Positions 17,701-26,346 of a stretch of 64,000 nucleotides of DNA are shown here, one piece after another. The stretch spans positions 1-64,000 of the forward strand of contig JAFEAE010000013.1 in the NCBI GenBank assembly GCA_018266575.1, read 5' to 3'. Source of the stretch: Bacteroidota bacterium (GTDB lineage: Bacteria > Bacteroidota > Bacteroidia > Chitinophagales > Chitinophagaceae). Made by a program: the position numbers and the translations under genes. Under the pieces are notes generated by a model. It made no database searches. It was not told the DNA's origin and saw only the letters and a list, made by a program, of their open reading frames with translations. Numbering within the stretch: the first letter of the stretch is position 1; the number at the start of each line of letters is the position of its first letter.

Positions 17701-18140
17701 TCATCATTGGATCCTATGGCAATGATATCGTCAACGAATTCCGAAAATATAACCTGACGTTGAACGGCCTTTGGGCGCCCACACAGGAAGCTTATGATAA
17801 CCGCTGGAGGGGGCAGGGAACAAGCAATAGCGGGGACAAACCTTCGCTCAACAGCATGCAATACACCAGGGACTATGCGAACAGCCTGTGGGTTGAAAAC
17901 GGTTCCTATTTAAAATTGCGCGACATCACACTGGGATATACGTTCTCCGCAAAATCGTTAAGGGCTGCAAAAATTTCTTCCATACGCTTATATATCAGTG
18001 CGCAGAATTTTTTTACGATCACGAAATATTCCGGGTATGACCCTGAAGCGGCATGGGAGTCTGCATCGATCAACGGATGGGACAGGGGGAATTATCCTTC
18101 TATGAAATCATTCACAGGCGGGGTGAAAGTAAATTTTTAA
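14754..18140 (+). CDS. SusC/RagA-family TonB-dependent outer-membrane receptor with STN domain
   Basis: A 1128-residue glycan importer. The N-terminus is long, with the hydrophobic signal at about residues 23-45 (MKLTFILLTAFCIHASANLY); longer starts like this are usual when an STN domain follows. Parts in order: STN signalling domain (about 50-115, SLEKIFKQIKKQAGYNFFYK), a CarboxypepD-regulatory-like domain (about 138-215, ITGNIVDENGKPMAGV), the plug with a TonB-box-like VVIGYGTVKKSDLTGAV and the PLYVVDGMP and KDASSVAIYGSRGANGVIMI blocks, then the 22-strand barrel to the terminal F. Presence of an STN domain agrees with control by the sigma/FecR pair upstream. It works with the SusD lipoprotein encoded 18 bases downstream. 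Confidence 0.95.
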   Translation: MKNVLCELSPGSWRPCKKAFLIMKLTFILLTAFCIHASANLYSQNITLAEKHTSLEKIFKQIKKQAGYNFFYKDEILQKTVKIDINVKDASVEDVLNICFRNQPVSYTIIEKTIILKRKPLVSSEPTVPEIAPPPAEITGNIVDENGKPMAGVSVRNKRTGKGQSTDDQGHFSVEADANDILEFSYVGYQPQQLKISSSQQSIHLVLKVEASELSNAVVIGYGTVKKSDLTGAVSTISADKITQVKAVSNVALALQGQAAGVQVNEASGQPGESVIIKIRGTNSIGASNAPLYVVDGMPTDGISAQLNPNDIASIQVLKDASSVAIYGSRGANGVIMITTKKGRSGKPQVGYSGYLGVQMLRKKIKLVNASEYAVLQNEVVANDNASGLNNPALPGPWTQGQIDSLSGKGTDWQNLAYRPANVQSHDLSVSGGNENTRYYTSFGFYDQDGIIQNSNYTRFSFRGNLDQKISDRLNMATSMSLQHSRYFGLNNGSADFGGIPFQTMVMPPTQGVYNPDGSYTVFTGVTWGQTNPVGMARTYWNPSNSLRLIGNTAFTYEIIDGLKLRSSVGIDNTWGRNDYYVPPTNTLGQPGGAASVGYSNSITFVNENTLSYLKKFNKHTIDAVAGVTYQSSTAKGLNSGTAVNFISTIYQDNNIQAATTLAQPSTSSSNSKLVSYIGRVNYNYEGKYFATITGRYDGSSVFGENNKFAFFPSGALAWRISEEPFLKDNKDLSNLKVRASYGVSGNQAISPYQTLARLSNTSIVLANQQTTAYVLGSLANPNLKWESTAQLDVGADLGLYNDRIQLTADYYNKKTTNLLLPVNLPGSSGFGSVLENVGSVQNRGFEIQLATKNIVNSDFSWTSVLTVSHNRTKVLSLGNDATGKPITYEEYGTGGNWFPLIVGQSMEQLYGYKVVGVYQTDQEAVDNGEPQKHAGDYKFENFHPKSLVSADSDRVTLTHLEPKFTFGFNNTFTYKNFDLSLLIIGSYGNDIVNEFRKYNLTLNGLWAPTQEAYDNRWRGQGTSNSGDKPSLNSMQYTRDYANSLWVENGSYLKLRDITLGYTFSAKSLRAAKISSIRLYISAQNFFTITKYSGYDPEAAWESASINGWDRGNYPSMKSFTGGVKVNF

Positions 18141-18158
18141 AAAATCAAACTCATTAAA

Positions 18159-19613
18159 ATGAAAAAATATTCGATAATATTCGCAAGCTTTTTTGCCATC
18201 CTGGTTTTCGCCGGATGCAAAAAAACACTCGAGGAAAAACCGGTTACTTTTATCAGCCCTTCGAGTTATTTCAGTAACGCACAGAGTTATCAATCGGCTG
18301 TGCTCGGGGTATATTCCGATCTCGGTGGCCTTTATCAATCAAACACCTACATGCTCCTCGAAATGTGTACAGACATCTATGGACAGCCTTCCCCTTCTTT
18401 CGAACAGGCGTTGCCGATGTGGCAAAATGCACCTAACCCCGTTTACTATAACACGATCGATGCATGGGGCAGCGGGTATACGTTGATAAAAGATGCCAAT
18501 TTTATTTTAGATAATCTCGCGGGGGCAACCATTGATGCCACTTCGAAATCGCAATTAACGGCTGAAGCCCGTTTCCTGAGGGCCTATGCCTATTTTTACC
18601 TGGTACAACTATATGGCGATATACCCCTTCGCACAACGACCATTGAAAATTATAGCCAGGTACAGATACCAAGAACGGGCCAGGATTCAGTATATAATTT
18701 TATTTTGGGTGACCTAACCTATGCAGAGGCAAATCTTCCGGCTGCAGCACCGCAGCAAGGCAGGGTATACCAGTTGGTGGCTACGGCATTATTGTCAAAA
18801 GTTTACCTGACCATGGCGGGATATCCTTTGCAACAAAGGCAATATTTCCAAAATGCAAGGGATAAAGCGTTGACGGTAATTAACTCCGGAAATTTTCAAC
18901 TGCAAAACGACTATGCTTCGGTCTTTCACAACCTTGCTTATACAACAGAGTCCATCTGGGAGCAATTGTATGTTCAGGCAAAAGGCGGTAATCCCCTGCA
19001 TAGCATCAGTTGCCCCGCTTCACAATATAACGCGATATTATTGCCGGCAACATGGTTCATCAATAGCTTCTCACCTGGAGATGCCCGGAGTACCTGGGGC
19101 ATACAACAGAATTATAAAGATCCCAATAACAATACGCTGCCCCCGTTTTTCCAGAAATTTGTAAACACATCAGCGATTGACCAGGGTATCGGGCCAAGCG
19201 CTTCCGGATTGGCGCCGTTGACTTATTTTTCACTTCCATACCTACGCCTTGCGGAAATGTATTTAATAGCAGCTGAGGCAGAGAATGAATTGAACGGCCC
19301 TGCGAATGCATATCAATATATCAATAAGATCAGGGAGCGTGCACGAGTAAATAAATATGACCCGACGAACGTGCCAGACCTGGCAGGCCTCACTGAAGAC
19401 CAGTTCAGGGACTCTGTGTGGATGGAGAGAAAACATGAGTTGAGCCAGGAAGGAAGCAGTTGGTTCGACCTGAAACGTACCAACACTTTTGGAAACATCC
19501 AGAATGTGCGGGGCAGCCAGCTGATCAATCCGGTCGGCGCATATAACAGCACCTGGCTGATCCCGTATACGGAATTTGTCGCAAATAATATCCCGCAAAA
19601 CCCGTCTTATTAA
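18159..19613 (+). CDS. SusD/RagB-family glycan-binding lipoprotein
   Basis: A 484-residue surface lipoprotein that closes over the SusC barrel and captures oligosaccharide. The lipobox VFAGC has its cysteine at residue 20. It shows the SusD_N TPR region (ARFLRAYAYFYLVQLYGDIP), the middle block RIPRTG-like QIPRTGQDSVYNFI, and the SusD C-terminal pattern (YLRLAEMYLIAAEAENELNG, INKIRERARV, ERKHELSQEGSSWFDLKRT). Length is slightly below average but all blocks are present. It ends with a terminator-like hairpin at 19661-19687, so SusC/SusD may be made in excess of the enzymes downstream. Confidence 0.95.
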   Translation: MKKYSIIFASFFAILVFAGCKKTLEEKPVTFISPSSYFSNAQSYQSAVLGVYSDLGGLYQSNTYMLLEMCTDIYGQPSPSFEQALPMWQNAPNPVYYNTIDAWGSGYTLIKDANFILDNLAGATIDATSKSQLTAEARFLRAYAYFYLVQLYGDIPLRTTTIENYSQVQIPRTGQDSVYNFILGDLTYAEANLPAAAPQQGRVYQLVATALLSKVYLTMAGYPLQQRQYFQNARDKALTVINSGNFQLQNDYASVFHNLAYTTESIWEQLYVQAKGGNPLHSISCPASQYNAILLPATWFINSFSPGDARSTWGIQQNYKDPNNNTLPPFFQKFVNTSAIDQGIGPSASGLAPLTYFSLPYLRLAEMYLIAAEAENELNGPANAYQYINKIRERARVNKYDPTNVPDLAGLTEDQFRDSVWMERKHELSQEGSSWFDLKRTNTFGNIQNVRGSQLINPVGAYNSTWLIPYTEFVANNIPQNPSY

Positions 19614-19660
19614 TTCGGGGCCTGCTATCTATAAATGTTCAGCAGTTTTTTGGTTAACAC

Positions 19661-19687
19661 GGGCCCCTTTTTCCTGGGGGCCCTTTT
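19661..19687 (+). terminator. intra-operon terminator or attenuator after susD
   Basis: GGGCCCC (19661-19667) and GGGGCCC (19677-19683) form a strong 7-bp GC stem with a nine-base loop followed by TTTT. It lies between the SusD stop and the start of the next gene, 20 bases before that ATG, so it could stop or reduce read-through into the enzyme genes. Confidence 0.55.
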
Positions 19688-19706
19688 AAAACCTTTTGAC
19701 AGGACA

Positions 19707-21116
19707 ATGAAAAAAAATATCCTCCTTATACTGTTTGTGGTGCAAGCGCTTGCTTTGCATTCGCAGAATAATAAAAATGCTGCCCCTACCAAATACGCGG
19801 TGGTATTATATACCGGTCAGGCTGTGAAAAGATCAGGTAATGGCAAATTGATCGCCGCTCATTGGCAAATCAATGGACAATCCTCTTTCGAATGGCAAAA
19901 AGATATTTCGGAAGAAGGTGATTATGAAATTATGTTAAGCTATGCCACTTATGCAAGAGGGTTTTCAGCAACCATTTCTACCCAAAACGGAGAGCACATT
20001 AATGCTTCTCTCCCTAATACAACGGGGTATTACCCGGCAATGAAGGATTGGGCAAATTTTAATTGTGAGCGGGTGCAGTTGCCCGGGAAATTGCATTTGC
20101 ATAAAGGGGGTAACAGGCTATTGCTGGAGCTGGCTACAACGGAAACAGAAAATAGCATTATCCTCAATAAGATGGAACTGGTACCTGTTGCCAAAAAAGC
20201 AGCCATTCAAAAAGACCAGGATGCGGCTATAAAATCCCGTCCAAATACAGACTGGTTTGCCAATGCCTTATACGGGGTAATGTTTCACTGGACATCACAA
20301 AGCATGCCCGAGCATGGCCAAGCAAAACCATATAACAAGGCAGTGGATGATTTTGATGTTGACGCTTTTGTCAACATGGTTGTCAAAACCGGGGCACATT
20401 ATGTGATCCTGACTACTAATCATGCAGAACCTTATTTTCCTGCCCCCTTAAAAGAATGGGAAAAAAACTTCCCCGGCCACACTTCTCGGCGGGACCTTGT
20501 ACAGGAAATTTCCGATGGCCTCGGAAAACACAATATCAGGCTCTTCCTGTATCTTGCTACGCATGTTTATGCGCGTTCAGACAGCGTCGATGACCAGGAA
20601 TTTACACGGCTTAATTATACTTTACTGCGGGAGATCGGTGAGCGCTATAAAAAAAGTGTTGCAGGATATTGGCTCGACGGATGGTACCAATGTTATGAAA
20701 AGCACCCGCAATTTGATTTTGAGGCTTTCTATAAAATATGCAAAGCCGGTAACCCGGGGCGCATGGTGGGCCTTAACAGCTGGCTTTACCCCGTGACCAC
20801 CCTGTGGCAGGACTATTGGGCGGGGGAACTTTATACTATCGGGAATGCTTCTGCTGACCGTATTTGCAAAGACGGCCCCGGATCAGGATTGCAGGCGCAC
20901 AATTTGATTGTGTTACAAACTGAAAACTGGCTGCATACCATGAAGGATACAGAAATCCCTTCCCCCCATGTCACCGCGCAGGATTTGGCTGCCTTTATTT
21001 CCAGGTCAAAAGGCAAATGCCCCGTTACGATCAACATGCAGATCTACCAGGACGGAGGAACCGGGGAAGAAGCGTTATCCCTTATGGAACAAGTAAAAAA
21101 ATTAACTCAGCCATGA
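19707..21116 (+). CDS. secreted GH29-like alpha-L-fucosidase family protein
   Basis: A 469-residue exported protein. I chose the ATG at 19707 because it starts a signal peptide (LLILFVVQALALHSQ) and has AGGA close before it. Residues about 30-165 look like a carbohydrate-binding beta-sandwich (YTGQAVKRSGNGKL, RLLLELATTETENSI). From about 180 the fold is like family 29 fucosidases: NALYGVMFHWTSQSMPEHG, HYVILTTNHAEPYFPAP, RRDLVQEISDGLGKHNIRLF, and AGYWLDGWYQ with D324 in the place of the family nucleophile. The usual WFDG motif reads WLDG here and the acid/base residue cannot be named, so substrate is unsure. It overlaps the next gene by 4 bases (ATGA), which implies coupled translation. Confidence 0.7.
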   Translation: MKKNILLILFVVQALALHSQNNKNAAPTKYAVVLYTGQAVKRSGNGKLIAAHWQINGQSSFEWQKDISEEGDYEIMLSYATYARGFSATISTQNGEHINASLPNTTGYYPAMKDWANFNCERVQLPGKLHLHKGGNRLLLELATTETENSIILNKMELVPVAKKAAIQKDQDAAIKSRPNTDWFANALYGVMFHWTSQSMPEHGQAKPYNKAVDDFDVDAFVNMVVKTGAHYVILTTNHAEPYFPAPLKEWEKNFPGHTSRRDLVQEISDGLGKHNIRLFLYLATHVYARSDSVDDQEFTRLNYTLLREIGERYKKSVAGYWLDGWYQCYEKHPQFDFEAFYKICKAGNPGRMVGLNSWLYPVTTLWQDYWAGELYTIGNASADRICKDGPGSGLQAHNLIVLQTENWLHTMKDTEIPSPHVTAQDLAAFISRSKGKCPVTINMQIYQDGGTGEEALSLMEQVKKLTQP

Positions 21117-23461
21117 AAGTATGGATATACATCATATTCGTTTTGCTGCTGTGTAATAAAACCGGTGCACAAAAAACCTCGTTATACGTATCTGTTTCCG
21201 GTAATGATAATAATTCCGGGTCATTGGCAAAGCCTTTTAAAACACTCACAAAAGCCATTTTGGAAGCAGAAAAAATGAAGGGGAAAAATATGTTGGTGCA
21301 ATTGCGTGGCGGAACATATTACCTGGACAGTACCATTATGATAAACAGCAACGATCTTGAAACAAATACCCTTGAAATTGCTGCTTATAAAGATGAACAT
21401 GTTCATATCAGCGCAGGAAACCATTTAATTCTTAAGTGGCAGCCGTATAAAAACGGTATCTATAAAGCAAAAGTTCCTGGTGGACCTGTTTTCGAACGGT
21501 TGTATGTGGACGGGGCGCTGCAGGTATTGGCGCGTTACCCCAACTATGATTCCGCTGCACGTGTTTTTCATGGAACGGCCGCAGATGCTATTTCTCCGGG
21601 CCGGGTAAAGCATTGGAAAAATCCTGTCGGTGGTTATGTTCATGCAATACATGCCTACGAATGGGGCGGCTTTCATTACCGTATCACCGGGGTTGACGCC
21701 GATGGTAAACTGACCCTGCAAGGTGGCTGGCAGAATAACCGCCCAAACAAAATGCATAACAAATATCTTTTTGTTGAAAATATATTTGAAGAGCTCGATG
21801 CCCCGGGGGAATGGTGGCTTGACAGGGTTAACCACCTGCTTTATTATTACCCCGCGAAGAACGTTAACCTTGAAACTGCGCTGATTGAAGTATCGCACCT
21901 GAAAAACAGTATAGAACTTCGTGGCACAGCAGCTAACCCCGTAAGAAATATTACATTCAGGCATTTGCATTTTATCCATAACGAGCGGAGTTTTATGGAA
22001 ACCAAAGAACCATTGCTGCGTAGCGACTGGACGATCTATCGTGGGGCAGCCGTTCTATTTGACGGAACTGAAAATTGCAAAATTTCCGGGTGTAATTTTA
22101 CCGGCATTGGCGGCAACGCAATCATGCTGAGCAATTACAATAAGCAGGATACGATCAGTGGTTGTGAAATTGCTTATATCGGAGCCAATGCGGTATGTTT
22201 TATAGGAGATACACGTGCAGTGCGTGCAACATATTCCAACTATAACGATAATATTTCGTATGACCAGTTGGATAAGACGCCGGGACCGGGAACGAATAAT
22301 TACCCCCAAAGCTGCGTGGTGAACGATAACCTTATGCACAATCTCGGCGAGATCGAAAAGCAGGCTACCGGGGTAGAGATTGAAGCTGCTGCATCAATCA
22401 CCGTCAGTCATAACAGTATTTACAATACCCCGAGGGCGGGGTTGAATATTGGCGACGGGGCATTCGGGGGGCATATCCTCGAATTCAATGATGTATTCAA
22501 TACGGTACTGGAAACGGGCGACCATGGCTCATTTAATTCATGGGGGCGCGACAGGTACTGGTCGCCTGACCGACATTATATGGACAGCCTTGTGGCATTG
22601 CACCCCGAACTGATTTTCCTTGATGCGCAGCAAACAACGACTATACGCAATAACCGTTTCCGTTGTGATCATGGCTGGGATATCGACCTGGATGACGGTT
22701 CCAGCAATTATCATATTTACAATAATCTATGTTTGAATGGAGGCCTCAAATTGCGGGAAGGTTTCAACCGCGTGGTTGAAAATAATATTATGGTCAATAA
22801 TTCTTTTCACCCCCATGTATGGTTTAAAAACAGCGGTGATGTGTTTATCCATAATATCGTGATGCGTGAATATTTTCCAATCCAGATAAATTACTGGGGT
22901 AAACAAATTGATGAAAACCTTTTCCCGGATAGTGCGGCTTTATTGACTGCACAGCAGCAGGGCACTGATAAAAACAGCATTGCGGCTGACCCTCTTTTTA
23001 TAAATGCCGCCGCAGGTGATTTTCGGGTGCAGGAAAATTCCCCCGCACGAAAGATCGGGTTTAAGAATTTCCCGATGGAATTTGGCGTGCAAAGCGCTTC
23101 CCTGAAAAAGAGGGCAGCAACCCCGGTTATCCCCGAAATAAAAAAGGCCGGGGCAGAAAAAAAAGCAGCAACAACGGAATGGTTTGGGGCTACTATCAAA
23201 AATGTTGAAACGCTTGGTGAACGCTCTGCAGCAGGGCTTCCCGATAATTCAGGTGTCCTTGTGTTGAACGTTTCTAGTGGCAATGCTGCAGGCAAAAGCG
23301 GGTTACATGCAGGTGATGTGATAAGAAAAGCGGGCGATAAAAACATCAAAACCGTTTCCCAACTTCAACAGCTGACAGGGGCATCCCAATGGCTTTCGGA
23401 AATCACATTGATTGTTATGCGTAACCAGAAAGAGATGGAAATTGTTTTACACCTGAAATAA
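21113..23461 (+). CDS. secreted right-handed beta-helix protein with C-terminal PDZ domain (GH141-like?)
   Basis: A 782-residue protein. The ATG at 21113 overlaps the previous stop and opens a signal peptide (IYIIFVLLLCNKTGAQ). Residues about 24-60 hold the DUF1565-type entry to a beta-helix (YVSVSGNDNNSGSLAKPFKT), followed by many short coils of parallel beta-helix (NNIMVNNSFHPHVWFKNSGD, SHNSIYNTPRAGLNIGDGAF) to about residue 670. After a lysine/alanine-rich linker, residues about 700-782 are a PDZ domain (GVLVLNVSSGNAAGKSGLHA, GDVIRKAGDKNI). Parallel helices of this type include polysaccharide lyases and GH141 fucosidase/xylanases; I would guess the latter but no catalytic residue is provable. 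Gene pairing with the fucosidase-like enzyme suggests a fucose-containing glycan. Confidence 0.75.
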   Translation: MKVWIYIIFVLLLCNKTGAQKTSLYVSVSGNDNNSGSLAKPFKTLTKAILEAEKMKGKNMLVQLRGGTYYLDSTIMINSNDLETNTLEIAAYKDEHVHISAGNHLILKWQPYKNGIYKAKVPGGPVFERLYVDGALQVLARYPNYDSAARVFHGTAADAISPGRVKHWKNPVGGYVHAIHAYEWGGFHYRITGVDADGKLTLQGGWQNNRPNKMHNKYLFVENIFEELDAPGEWWLDRVNHLLYYYPAKNVNLETALIEVSHLKNSIELRGTAANPVRNITFRHLHFIHNERSFMETKEPLLRSDWTIYRGAAVLFDGTENCKISGCNFTGIGGNAIMLSNYNKQDTISGCEIAYIGANAVCFIGDTRAVRATYSNYNDNISYDQLDKTPGPGTNNYPQSCVVNDNLMHNLGEIEKQATGVEIEAAASITVSHNSIYNTPRAGLNIGDGAFGGHILEFNDVFNTVLETGDHGSFNSWGRDRYWSPDRHYMDSLVALHPELIFLDAQQTTTIRNNRFRCDHGWDIDLDDGSSNYHIYNNLCLNGGLKLREGFNRVVENNIMVNNSFHPHVWFKNSGDVFIHNIVMREYFPIQINYWGKQIDENLFPDSAALLTAQQQGTDKNSIAADPLFINAAAGDFRVQENSPARKIGFKNFPMEFGVQSASLKKRAATPVIPEIKKAGAEKKAATTEWFGATIKNVETLGERSAAGLPDNSGVLVLNVSSGNAAGKSGLHAGDVIRKAGDKNIKTVSQLQQLTGASQWLSEITLIVMRNQKEMEIVLHLK

Positions 23462-23480
23462 AGCATTTGCATCCCTGGGA

Positions 23481-23514
23481 AGAATGACTTTATCTTTCAG
23501 GTCATTCTTTTTTT
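23481..23514 (+). terminator. terminator of the polysaccharide-utilisation operon
   Basis: AGAATGAC (23481-23488) and GTCATTCT (23501-23508) form an 8-bp stem with a 12-base loop, followed by an uninterrupted T tract to 23514. It lies 19 bases after the last stop codon of the locus. Confidence 0.8.
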
Positions 23515-23744
23515 CATCGGTTTCCTTGCAATTGTGCCAATCGGTTACGGGGAGGTAATTTTCGTTTTGCTCTTTCATACGAGCTGCATGTCTCGCGAAA
23601 AGGAGGCTGCGGCCAGAACTCTTCGCTGCTTTCCGTATTTATCCGCAACTGGTTTCCATGCCGCTTCTCATCCTCCAACTTTTTTAACGCAGAAAACATT
23701 CTTTTTTTTGCGGCACTCACCAAATAACATTCGATGTCTTCCAT
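23514..23744 (-). CDS. small hypothetical protein
   Basis: A 76-residue charged frame (MEDIECYLVSAAKKRMFSAL ... KLEDEKRHGNQ). Its ATG comes one base after the stop of a 24-codon frame (23746-23820), so the two could be translated together. It ends in the T tract of the terminator on the other strand. No family is recognised and the last 35 residues look low in structure. It may be the start of a truncated gene. Confidence 0.3.
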   Translation of the reverse strand: MEDIECYLVSAAKKRMFSALKKLEDEKRHGNQLRINTESSEEFWPQPPFRETCSSYERAKRKLPPRNRLAQLQGNR

Positions 23745-23745
23745 C

Positions 23746-23820
23746 TCATAATACAGCAAATGCAAAAATTACAAGCCATAATGCTGCCATATCATCTTCC
23801 CGGTCACGGGGTTCTTTCAT
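23746..23820 (-). CDS. possible 24-residue membrane peptide
   Basis: A short frame: a charged N-terminus (MKEPRDREDD) followed by a hydrophobic stretch (ALWLVIFAFAVL) and stop. It lies directly before the 76-residue frame on the same strand. The charge-then-helix pattern is that of a single-pass micropeptide, but at this length chance cannot be excluded. Confidence 0.25.
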   Translation of the reverse strand: MKEPRDREDDMAALWLVIFAFAVL

Positions 23821-23906
23821 AGTGTAGGATATTACAATTTTGAATTAATGAATAGGTTCATGGTAATCAAAAAACCAAGCCATATTAGTGGTTGACCTTT
23901 CTTCAA

Positions 23907-24245
23907 TCATTTGAGATAATATAAGTCGTCTTCAGTTTTTTTTACAATTATTCCTTTTTGTAAAAAATAATTAAACTCCTGCTCAATAACAATTGAGTTG
24001 TCTAATTCATCCGATTTATTTTTTTTCGTTTTTTGAAATTCTCCAAGTCTATATAAGCCAAACCCATCGCATCTGCCGCCAATTCCAAATTCTATATCTA
24101 TTTCTAAACCGTCTGGATATTTATAATAGCATCCTCGCTGACATAATAACTATGAACTTTGCAATTTTTACCAGGCATCTTCACCTTCACTTTTATTTGC
24201 CTGTCTGTTTTCACAGGCGTTTTCGTATCTTGAAAAAACAAATCT
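23907..24245 (-). pseudogene. frameshifted remnant, possibly of an immunity-type protein (DUF6896-like?)
   Basis: Two frames join near 24129. The upstream frame reads FHPEDLFFQDTKTPVKTDRQ, continues through KMPGKNCKVHSYYVSEDA and would stop at a TAG soon after. The downstream frame resumes with YYKYPDGLEIDIEFGIGG, then RCDGFGLYRLGEF, and ends KTEDDLYYLK with TGA at 23907-23909. A single-base deletion explains the break. The DG.EID..FG..G..DGF..YRL pattern recalls small proteins (DUF6896-like, by memory only) found as immunity partners in toxin loci. The 5' end is lost at the start of the YD-repeat gene on the other strand. Confidence 0.4.
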
Positions 24246-24250
24246 TCCGG

Positions 24251-26005
24251 ATGAAAAATTTTTTGTTGCTTGCGCTGCTTAGTCCGATTTTCTTTTCCCA
24301 GGGTACAAGGGCTGCTGATATGCCGTCAAAAGATTCGGCATTCAGGGATTGGGAACGTTCGCTTGAAAAATTATATGGTGTCGGGTACCTCAAAGACGCG
24401 CATCGAAAAACCTACTGCATTATTCACCGGGAAGACACGGCGGATGTAGTACGCAGGTTTGACCCGGCCGGTACACTTATCAATACGACGGTTGCCTGCA
24501 AGCGGAATGGGAAAATCTGGTTGATAACAGAAATCAATCGTTGGGGAGAGCATTATGATTCCACCTGGTATATCGAAGCAGGCCCCAACCGGTGCTATGT
24601 CATCGACCTCAAGCGGGGAGCAAAATCCAGTAACCCATGTGCCATGGTATTGCAGGCCTTTGAAAACGGTTTATTGGTGGAATCAAAGCAAGAATATGCA
24701 GATGGCAGCCCCTGCACGAATAAATACGGGCTTGCCGTTTACCATTACCAGTTTTATAATGATCCTGGCCGATACGGCCTCTTGCATGAAGTAAGGTCAT
24801 ACGATCAGTACGGTAACCCGGTGACCTCGGCCGGGACAGACAGCCACCAGGTTGTTTATGAATATTCGGAAACCGGGCTCCTGCAATCTGTCTCCAATTA
24901 CGGGTTGAACGGCCAACCCGTGCATGACCGTACAGGGATTTTCCGCGCTGTGTCCAAATATGACCACGATGGTAATGAAATCCTGCAGGAATTTTTGAAT
25001 GAAAAGGGGGATCTGCAAAACAGCGATTACGGGCTTGCGCGCATACAAACTACCTATAAAGACGGCTTTGAGTCTTCCCAGACCCGAATGGACCCCCAGG
25101 GAAAGATTGTAAGGAGTTTTGCTGTAGCGGATTCTGTGGCAATCATTCGCTACAAACGTGACGAAAAAGGAAATGTACTGGAAAGGGCCTATTATGACGA
25201 AAACGGGCTCCCGGTAACCAACCAGGCCGGAATCGCAAGGATAGTTTACAGTTATGACGACCGGGGGCTGATGACCAGCAAGTCTTATTTTGATGACACG
25301 CTTGCAGCTGTTGATGATGAGTCAGCAGTCCATGAATACCATTACCAGCATGATTCCCTGGGAAGGACCATTTCGACGCAGTATTTCAACCGCAAAGGGC
25401 TTCCCTGCAAGGACAATTTTGACCAGGCGTACATGCAAAAAATGGGCTATGACAGCTGGGGCAGGAAAATATCCACCAGTTATTGGGAAAACCCCTCCAC
25501 CCCCATGGACCGCTGGAACCATTACCACCAAATACGCACAACCTATGACAGCGTGGGGCAGCCCATTTCCTACCATTATTTAAATCAACGGGGCGAATAT
25601 ACCCGGGTGGAATCGGGTTATTCCCGCCAGGCACTTCAGTATAACAAACGGGGTATGGTTGCGGTGCGGGCCTACTTTGACGGAGATGACCCGGTTACGA
25701 TCGGCGATGAAAATTCAAGTGTGCATGGTTACCAGCAAATCCGCTATGAATATGACAGCACCAACCGTATTACTGCGCTTGAATATGCGGGGGCCAACGG
25801 TGACCCGGCCTATGTATCGGTCAGCCTGGGAAACGGAAACAATTTCACATGCCGCAGGGTTGAGTTTATCTATGTCGGCAACCGGATCATAACGGAGCGC
25901 ATCTTTTCCTACAACCTGCAAAGCCCTTCCCTGGAAATCGATTGTCTCAAAAGCAATTATATCAACAGTTCCGGGGTAAGCACACACCGAGTTAAACAGA
26001 AGTGA
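24251..26005 (+). CDS. secreted YD-repeat (RHS-like) protein
   Basis: A 584-residue protein. The ATG at 24251 starts a signal peptide (NFLLLALLSPIFFSQGTRAA). From about residue 150 to 570 it is a series of about 40-residue units, each with a YD/YE..G turn and a G..G.PV loop, for example EYSETGLLQSVSNYGLNGQP and SYDDRGLMTSKSYF. These are diverged RHS/YD-type beta repeats that would form an elongated extracellular sheet. It has no RHS core (DPxGxxDGxNLY) motif and no toxin tail, so it is unlikely to be a toxin shell; adhesion or scaffold is inference. A degraded gene lies antisense just before its start. Confidence 0.6.
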   Translation: MKNFLLLALLSPIFFSQGTRAADMPSKDSAFRDWERSLEKLYGVGYLKDAHRKTYCIIHREDTADVVRRFDPAGTLINTTVACKRNGKIWLITEINRWGEHYDSTWYIEAGPNRCYVIDLKRGAKSSNPCAMVLQAFENGLLVESKQEYADGSPCTNKYGLAVYHYQFYNDPGRYGLLHEVRSYDQYGNPVTSAGTDSHQVVYEYSETGLLQSVSNYGLNGQPVHDRTGIFRAVSKYDHDGNEILQEFLNEKGDLQNSDYGLARIQTTYKDGFESSQTRMDPQGKIVRSFAVADSVAIIRYKRDEKGNVLERAYYDENGLPVTNQAGIARIVYSYDDRGLMTSKSYFDDTLAAVDDESAVHEYHYQHDSLGRTISTQYFNRKGLPCKDNFDQAYMQKMGYDSWGRKISTSYWENPSTPMDRWNHYHQIRTTYDSVGQPISYHYLNQRGEYTRVESGYSRQALQYNKRGMVAVRAYFDGDDPVTIGDENSSVHGYQQIRYEYDSTNRITALEYAGANGDPAYVSVSLGNGNNFTCRRVEFIYVGNRIITERIFSYNLQSPSLEIDCLKSNYINSSGVSTHRVKQK

Positions 26006-26346
26006 TCCAGGTTTGGATTTGTAGTATACTTCAGGCGGCATCTTGCCCCAGGCGCCACTAACGTTAAAGCACAACCGAAGCCCTCCAGCTGGCTACCTCT
26101 GACAGGGGATCTGATGAACCTGAAATCCAGTCATTGGCCATAGGCATTTACCTGCTTACAAATACCCGCTGCGCCCCGCTCTAAACACCGCCCTTTTTCG
26201 TTCCGGCCGCGTACTCACGCCAACGCACAACCGAAGTTAACCACCCTATTTCCTCCCGGTCCCCAAACGCTTGCTCCCGCTGCAAAAATTGTATCGGGCT
26301 AATTTGGCAGCAGCATTTTTTTAAAACCATTCAACTGCTCCCGCAC
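26006..26346 (+). other. gene-free stretch with two copies of the dispersed repeat
   Basis: It holds ACTAACGTTAAAGCACAACC plus GAAG at 26057-26080 and ACTCACGCCAACGCACAACC plus GAAGTT at 26213-26238, both right modules of the intergenic repeat. The promoter of the Crp/Fnr operon must lie in the last 100 bases; none is clear. Confidence 0.45.

Noticed and set aside
24700..25900. Regularly spaced similar segments, considered as a CRISPR or DNA repeat array
   Set aside because: They are YD-type protein repeats of about 40 codons inside one intact gene; spacing and sequence follow the reading frame.
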